Translations under genes and position numbers: made by a program
NCBI RefSeq assembly: GCF_963678635.1
Contig: NC_087062.1
Location: forward strand, 46,089,758 to 46,153,757
Source of the DNA: Symsagittifera roscoffensis
Taxonomy: Eukaryota > Xenacoelomorpha > Acoela > Convolutidae
DNA: 64,000 bases
Direction of reading: 5' to 3'
The notes under the pieces: generated by a model
Seen by the model: the letters and a program-made list of their open reading frames with translations, nothing else
Told to the model about the DNA's origin: nothing
The model's database searches: none
In this document: piece by piece, positions 58,081 to 64,000 of the stretch
Layout of the letters: each line of letters starts with the position of its first letter
Position numbering within the stretch: the first letter of the stretch is position 1

Positions 58081-61000
58081 TGGCCCAGAATGACATTTGA
58101 GCATGTGAGAGAATCGTCGGATTCGTGAAAGAGACTGAAAGTGGTTCACCGAGGAGAATCTAACGGAAAAGTGTCACCGGAATTTAGACGACGATCATCG
58201 GAGCCTGAAGGACTGAGGATGTTGGAAACTCTGGCTAAAACAGCCAGTGATTGGAGACTGATCAATAGGTTGAATCATGGGAAAAGAGCAGAAGTTCTTA
58301 GCAGTTTTAGGGACAAGAACCCACTGCTGGCTTCTACAATGCGGAACGACTTAAACCAGGGCACAATCATAGTTGAAGGGGAGAATCAGACATGTCTTCC
58401 TAAACCATCAAGTGATCTCGAATACAATTATTTTATTCATGATCCGAATAAGGTTGTAGTATATTGGAAGATATTGCTCAGGAATTCCGTAAAGCCCGTA
58501 TTCAAAGTAATCTAGGAAAAAATTGTAAAGATCACAGAAAAAAAATATTACCGAGAAGGGGCAGGTTATCAGGAAAAACCATCTTTCTGAATAACCAAAA
58601 TTTAAGTCTCATAAAAATATGAATTTGGATTCAGCTTTAAAAACGATAGCTGGGACTTCGACATCAACGCCATAGGGACCTTAAAGGACAATTTTGAAGC
58701 GGGTGAGGCTTCTGTCGGGGACGGTACAAGAGGCAAATGACGAGAGAACCAAAAAAAGGCTCGAATATAAATCCGTCAGTGTATTATCATGAGGCGGAAA
58801 GCCTCATCAAGACCAGACTCTTTTTCGCACTAGGCAACGAAGTTAAAAAAAGATTCCTGCAACAGAATGCTCACGTCAGTTTCAAAACTGTCAATTTCAC
58901 AGAATTCTAGGCCGAATCTGAGCGTCTATTTGAACGAAACAATAATTACATCGTAGAAAGAACGCCTTTGTATAATACAAACAAAGGTGAGAAGAAGGCT
59001 TAGCTGCTTTCCACCTCAGACTGACAGGACAGGCAGCAAAATGTGAATAAGTAGAAGACGCCGAAAAGGAAGTGATCAGGGACATATTTAAAGTCAAAAT
59101 GAAGTTCGTCGATATTCAACGGGAATTGTCTATCAGACCAGGCGCAAATATTGATGAAACACTTAAGTCAGCATTATAACAAGAAAAAGGCTATGTTACA
59201 TCCAACACCCTACAGAAGAACCCATCGTCGAGCACATCTGAAAATCTGTTTATGATTAAACAAGAGCCCAATATGTCTATTCAACTACGGAAGAATGTAC
59301 AAAATTGGAATAACAGAACTCTACAAGATAACAAAAATCAGATTTCAGGACCCAACTCAGGCAACAAATTGTCTTACACAGTCAAACTTTGCTATTTCTG
59401 CGGAAATAAGTTTACGCAGAGCATACGGAAAGAAGTGCAGCAAAGGGGGCAACTTATAACAGCTGTGCGAAAATGGGCCATTTTGCGAAATGCTCTAATT
59501 GCTCGAAGTCTAAGGTCTGAAAGGTAGAATTAGACCAAGAAAATGGCTGCAACCTCATAAATTCGGATAGCAAATCTGAGTATTCAGTTTTGAGGATAAG
59601 AGAAGAAAACCGAGATTTTGAGTGAGTCAAAATTCTGGAAGTCATAAATGCAGCCACAGGCCGAACAAAGTTCTTCAGAGTAACTCTCAGAACAACTGTA
59701 TCAATATTCAGTGCCACCATGGACATCGGAAAACCGGCATCCTTTATTTATGAAAAAGCTGAATTTTTACTGAAAAAAAGACAAATCCGCAAAGGTATTA
59801 TCATTAGACGAGCACCCAATTAAGACAAAGTAGGTCGACCACAATCACCGTTCATTTAAACTATTCGGCTCACTGGTGATTAATATTTAAATTAACGGCT
59901 GCGTAGCCGAAAAAGCACACTTCTTTATTTCAGAGAATTGAACAAGATGCCTACTAGGTTTGGACATACAACCTAAGAGAGGCATAGTAACTCGCAAGTA
60001 AAAACGACATATTCTCAAATTGAAGAAAATGAAGCCGCAAAAAGTGAAAAATCTGAAGAGTTGCAATTTCGGAAGAAGAAATTCATGGAAAAATAAAACG
60101 ACGTACTCAATCGACTCAGAAGGTCTAAGAACCATAAGGTTTCTACACTTTTTACATCGCCGCTGGTACTCATTTACTCGTTCAAGAGAAGGTTCGTAGA
60201 GTCCCAATTCATATCCAAACAAAGATGGGGGCAGAGTTTCTAAAGTTGATAAGAGAGGGGCGTTTAGTCAAACTGGATAAGTTTATATCAGATGAGAAAG
60301 TAGCACCAAGTAGTAGTTACGGCAAAAAAGGACGGAACAAGTAAACTAGCGAAGGACGCTAAAGCAAGGAATGCGCAAATATTCAAAAACAAACTCAAAA
60401 TGCCGAATTTATCAGAATTATGAGACTCAGCTGCCCAAATCATTACATCAAAAGATCCAGATGAAATCTAATTTCGTCGTTAGATCTGAAATACGCCTTC
60501 AGTCAGTTAGCTTTGAATGAGACGCTTAGCAAGCATTGCTTTTTTAGTATAGTTTGCGGTGAATTTCTTGAAACCTACGGATTTGAAACGAGGTTTCACT
60601 GACTCACAGACATGTCCAAAGAGTTTCGGAAGGCAATGGATAACACACCACAAGGAAGTAACAAAAAGTTAACATTTTAGATCTTAACAAAACATCAGAA
60701 AACGTTTTAGAAAGACTCATTGATGGAGGTTTCGCATTAAAGGGAAGTATGTGTGAACTTTAAAAAAAAAACTTGACAAGGTTTTGAAATATATTCAGAG
60801 GGGAATTGACCAAAACTTTCGGAAATCGAGTCAGTTTTGAACCTAACACCGCCCAAAAGTCTGAAACAACTCAGATCTTTCATGCGAGTTTTAAATAACT
60901 TATCAAGATTCATTCCAAACCTGCAATCAAAAACAGAACCACTCAGACCTTCACTCAAAGTCAGTAATAAGCAATCAGCTATCTGAACAGTAGCACAAAA

Positions 61001-62265
61001 AATTGCATTTAAGAAAATATTAAATTCAATTCGCGATATTACAAAAACGTTCCAATACGATGCATCAAAACGTCGAGAATCAAGTGTGACGCAAGCCACA
61101 AAAGATTAGGGGCTGCGTTAGAACCGGATTTTGAATCAAGAAAGGTTCTCAACTCAAGCGGAACAGAATTATTCAACTAATGAACTGCAGCTACTAGCAG
61201 TTGTATGGTCCTGTGAGTACTTTAAGAACTATTTAGAACTAGGAAATCATTTCTAAGAACTAGGAAATTATTTCTAACATGTAACCGATCACAAAACCCT
61301 AGTTACAGCACTCAAGGAAAACAGATGAAACCGTACATATCAATCACGCCTAAAGAGGTGGGCAGACCAATTTTTATCTTTCGAATTCTCAATTTCACAC
61401 ATTTTAGTAGTAAAAATAGGTATAGCAGATTATCTTTCGAGAAAGTCAAAAATTCCAGCTCCACTACTATCCAATTATGATGAACAGTTTGTGGTCAATT
61501 CCATCCAAAATTTTGACAACGCTTGTAATTATCTCCAGAACAGGTCCTAGAAAATCCTCGTTTATCCAGATTCTACAACGGAAAATTGCTTGAACATATC
61601 AGATCAATCCTTTTTTTTCACAAATTTTATTCATAAACCCAAAATAGTTAGTTTTACATCAAATTTACCTCAATTGATTTTAATTGATTCTGGCTAGACC
61701 CGAAACTTTCAATTTTAATCGTTTTATGTCGATAGAGTGAGTCGCTACTTGTATTAGAAGCATGGACCTATCTTATTCAAACCGCGGAATCTCTGTCAAT
61801 TTATTGAATAACAAAATTTTTTAGATGTCAAATAGTGATTTTAACTTGCCCTCGATAACTTTTCAGGCGGATGAGCAGCCCATAACGGACGTGAATTAGA
61901 TGGAGGAAGCCGTCAAATCAGGCGGAGAAAAACAAAACCAACCTCAGTAATGAACCTAAATATTGTCAAATATTGTCAAATTTCCGACTAAAGAGGTCTA
62001 CGAAGTCATCAAGAGTGAATATTATGGTACACCAGGAGAACGGATTGTCAACTAGGAACACACCAATTGTGTCAAATGACAAAAATCCTTCACAACAGGA
62101 CTATCCAATCTACTAGACGCAGATTTGTTGGCCGAGTTAACGACGGAGGATTCTCAACTGGGACTGTTTAGGAAATGCATTTTGGCCAGAGACTGAGAGA
62201 GATTCATACGGCTGGGAAGATTCTGCAGTCAAAAATTTTTCGATTCAAAACCCGTAATCGAAAAA
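58081..62265 (+). mobile_element. Ty3/Gypsy fossil, second family, most complete + strand copy
   Basis: Parts: gag (58,081-59,530, with the basic, Arg/Glu-rich N-terminal part and the CYFCGNKF knuckle region at about 59,390), protease region (59,560-60,020), reverse transcriptase (60,030-61,110), RNase H (61,120-61,500), spacer, linker and a shortened integrase (61,820-62,230). It is broken, with many breaks. Terminal repeats were not recognised. The right end passes into the 895 bp tandem repeat. Confidence 0.8.
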
Positions 62266-64000
62266 TTTTTATCTTTCGAATTCTCAATTTCACACATTTT
62301 AGTGGTAAAAATAGGTATAGCAGATTATCTTTTGAGAAAGTCAAAAATTCCAGCTCCACTACTATCCAATTATGATGAACAGTTTGTGGTCAATTCCATC
62401 CAAAATTTTGACAACGCTTGTAATTATCTCCAGAACAGGTCCTAGAAAATCCTCGATTATACAGATTCTACAACGGAAAATTGCTTGAACATATCAGATC
62501 AATCCTTTTTTTTCACAAATTTTATTCATAAACCCAAATTAGGTAGTTTTACATCAAATTTACCTCAATTGATTTTAATTGACTCTGGCTAGTCCCGAAA
62601 CTTTCAGTTTTAATCGTTTTATGTCGATAGAGTGAGTCGCTACTTGTATTAGAAGCATGGACCTATCTTATTCAAACCGCGGAATCTCTGTCAATTTATT
62701 GAATAACAAAACTGTTTAGATGTCAAATAGTGATTTTAACTTGCCCTCGATAACTTTTCAGGCGGATGAGCAGCCCATAACGGACGTGAATCAGATGGAG
62801 AAAGCCGTCAAATCAGGCGGAGAAAAACAGAACCAACCTCAGTAATGAACCTAAATATTGTCAAATATTGTCAAATTTCCGACTAAAGAGGTCTACGAAG
62901 TCATCAAGAGCGAATATTATGGTACACCAGGAGAACGGATTGTCAACTAGCAACACACCAATTGTGTCAAATGACAAAAATCCTTCACAACAGGACTATC
63001 CAATCTACTAGACGCAGATTTGTTGGCCGAGTTAACGACGGAGGATTCTCAACTGGGACTGTTGAGGAAATGCATTTTGGCCAGAGACTGAGAGAGATTC
63101 ATACGGCTGGGAAGATTCTGCAGTCAAAAATTTTTCGATTCAAAACGCGTGATCGAAAAATTTTTGTCTTTCGAATTCTCAATTTCACACATTTTAGTAG
63201 TAAAAATAGGTATAGCAGATTATCTTTTGAGAAAGTCAAAAATTCCAGCTCCACTACTATCCAATTATGATGAACAGTTTGTGGTCAATTCCATCCAAAA
63301 TTTTGACAACGCTTGTAATTATCTCCAGAACAGGTCCTAGAAAATCCTCGATTATCCAGATTCTACAACGGAAAATTGCTTGAACATATCAGATCAATCC
63401 TTTTTTTTCACAAATTTTATTCATAAACCCAAATTAGTTAGTTTTACATCAAATTTACCTCAATTGATTTTAATTGACTCTGGCTAGTCCCGAAACTTTC
63501 AATTTTAATCGTTTTATGTCGATAGAGTGAGTCGCTACTTGTATTAGAAGCATGGACCTATCTTATTCAAACCGCGGAATCTCTGTCAATTTATTGAATA
63601 ACAAAATTTTTTAGATGTCAAATAGTGATTTTAACTTGCCCTCGATAACTTTTCAGGCGGATGAGCAGCCCATAACGGACGTGAATCAGATGGAGGAAGC
63701 CGTCAAATCAGGCGGAGAAAAACAAAACCAACCTCAGTAATGAACCTAAATATTGTCAAATATTGTCAAATTTCCGACTAAAGAGGTCTACGAAGTCATC
63801 AAGAGCGAATATTATGGTACACCAGGAGAACGGATTGTCAACTAGGAACACACCAATTGTGTCAAATGACAAAAATCCTTCACAACAGGACTATCCAATC
63901 TACTAGACGCAGATTTGTTGGCCGAGTTAACGACGGAGGATTCTCAACTGGGACTGTTGAGGAAATGCATTTTGGCCAGAGACTGAGAGAGATTCATACG
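61371..64000 (+). repeat. 895 bp tandem repeat, three copies, running off the window
   Basis: Copies start at 61,371, 62,266 and 63,161, spaced exactly 895 bp, with only scattered differences. Each runs from the RNase H end through the ~0.5 kb spacer and the linker leader into the first part of the integrase, and joins the next copy at CAGTCAAAAATTTTTCGATT. The third copy is cut by the window edge. The low divergence shows a very recent duplication. Confidence 0.85.

Noticed and set aside
53433-61099. Many - strand open frames of 60-130 codons in the + strand Gypsy copies, and + strand frames in the - strand copies
   Set aside because: They are antisense shadows of the gag-pol parts and recur in every copy for that reason.

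Overview
The window is AT-rich eukaryotic DNA dominated by repeats and transposon fossils. There is no operon structure and no long intact gene. The one convincing gene model has a GT..AG intron ending in a T-rich acceptor. Intron style, AT content and element types fit an AT-rich invertebrate such as a nematode or cnidarian; the sequence alone does not decide which.

Layout. Positions 1-1,470 hold no recognisable gene. From 1,471 to 4,471 lies a decayed + strand LINE (ORF1 remnant, endonuclease, reverse transcriptase). It is cut at its 3' side by a ~380 bp repeat (4,472-4,851) that recurs inverted three times in the array further right. From 5,041 to 8,450 the - strand carries a fossil protein-primed family B DNA polymerase of Polinton/Maverick type. 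Positions 8,700-10,790 hold unidentified coding-like + strand stretches, probably a decayed gene or genes.

From about 10,980 to 40,396 (ended by a 200 bp run of N) lies a nested tandem array with periods of about 710, 1,365, 2,054 and 5,096-5,420 bp. Its units are built from a few modules: a coding remnant (R), an upstream region rich in inverted CCAAT boxes (S or S'), a small zinc-finger gene whose protein starts MPSL, a T/A-rich block (P, with a shorter relative Q), and in the long units a ~3.5 kb tail (T) ending in a LINE 3' fragment and a tRNA-like sequence. One zinc-finger copy (17,813-18,316, two exons, 110 aa) looks intact. Three other long copies have lost the ATG, and shorter versions of 43-57 aa occur in the 2,054 bp units and at 14,170.

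Above about 41 kb base composition becomes less AT-rich and the DNA is almost wholly Ty3/Gypsy fossils. One truncated element of a distinct type lies at 41,440-43,400 (-). A second family follows in many broken copies, on the - strand from 43,600 to 52,575 and on the + strand from 52,655 to the window end, meeting head to head near 52,600. Internal tandem duplications of 1,485 bp and exactly 895 bp show that this cluster grew by local duplication.

The most interesting object is the zinc-finger array: a host-like spliced gene embedded in hierarchically amplified repeats, with short and long protein forms and apparently one surviving intact copy.
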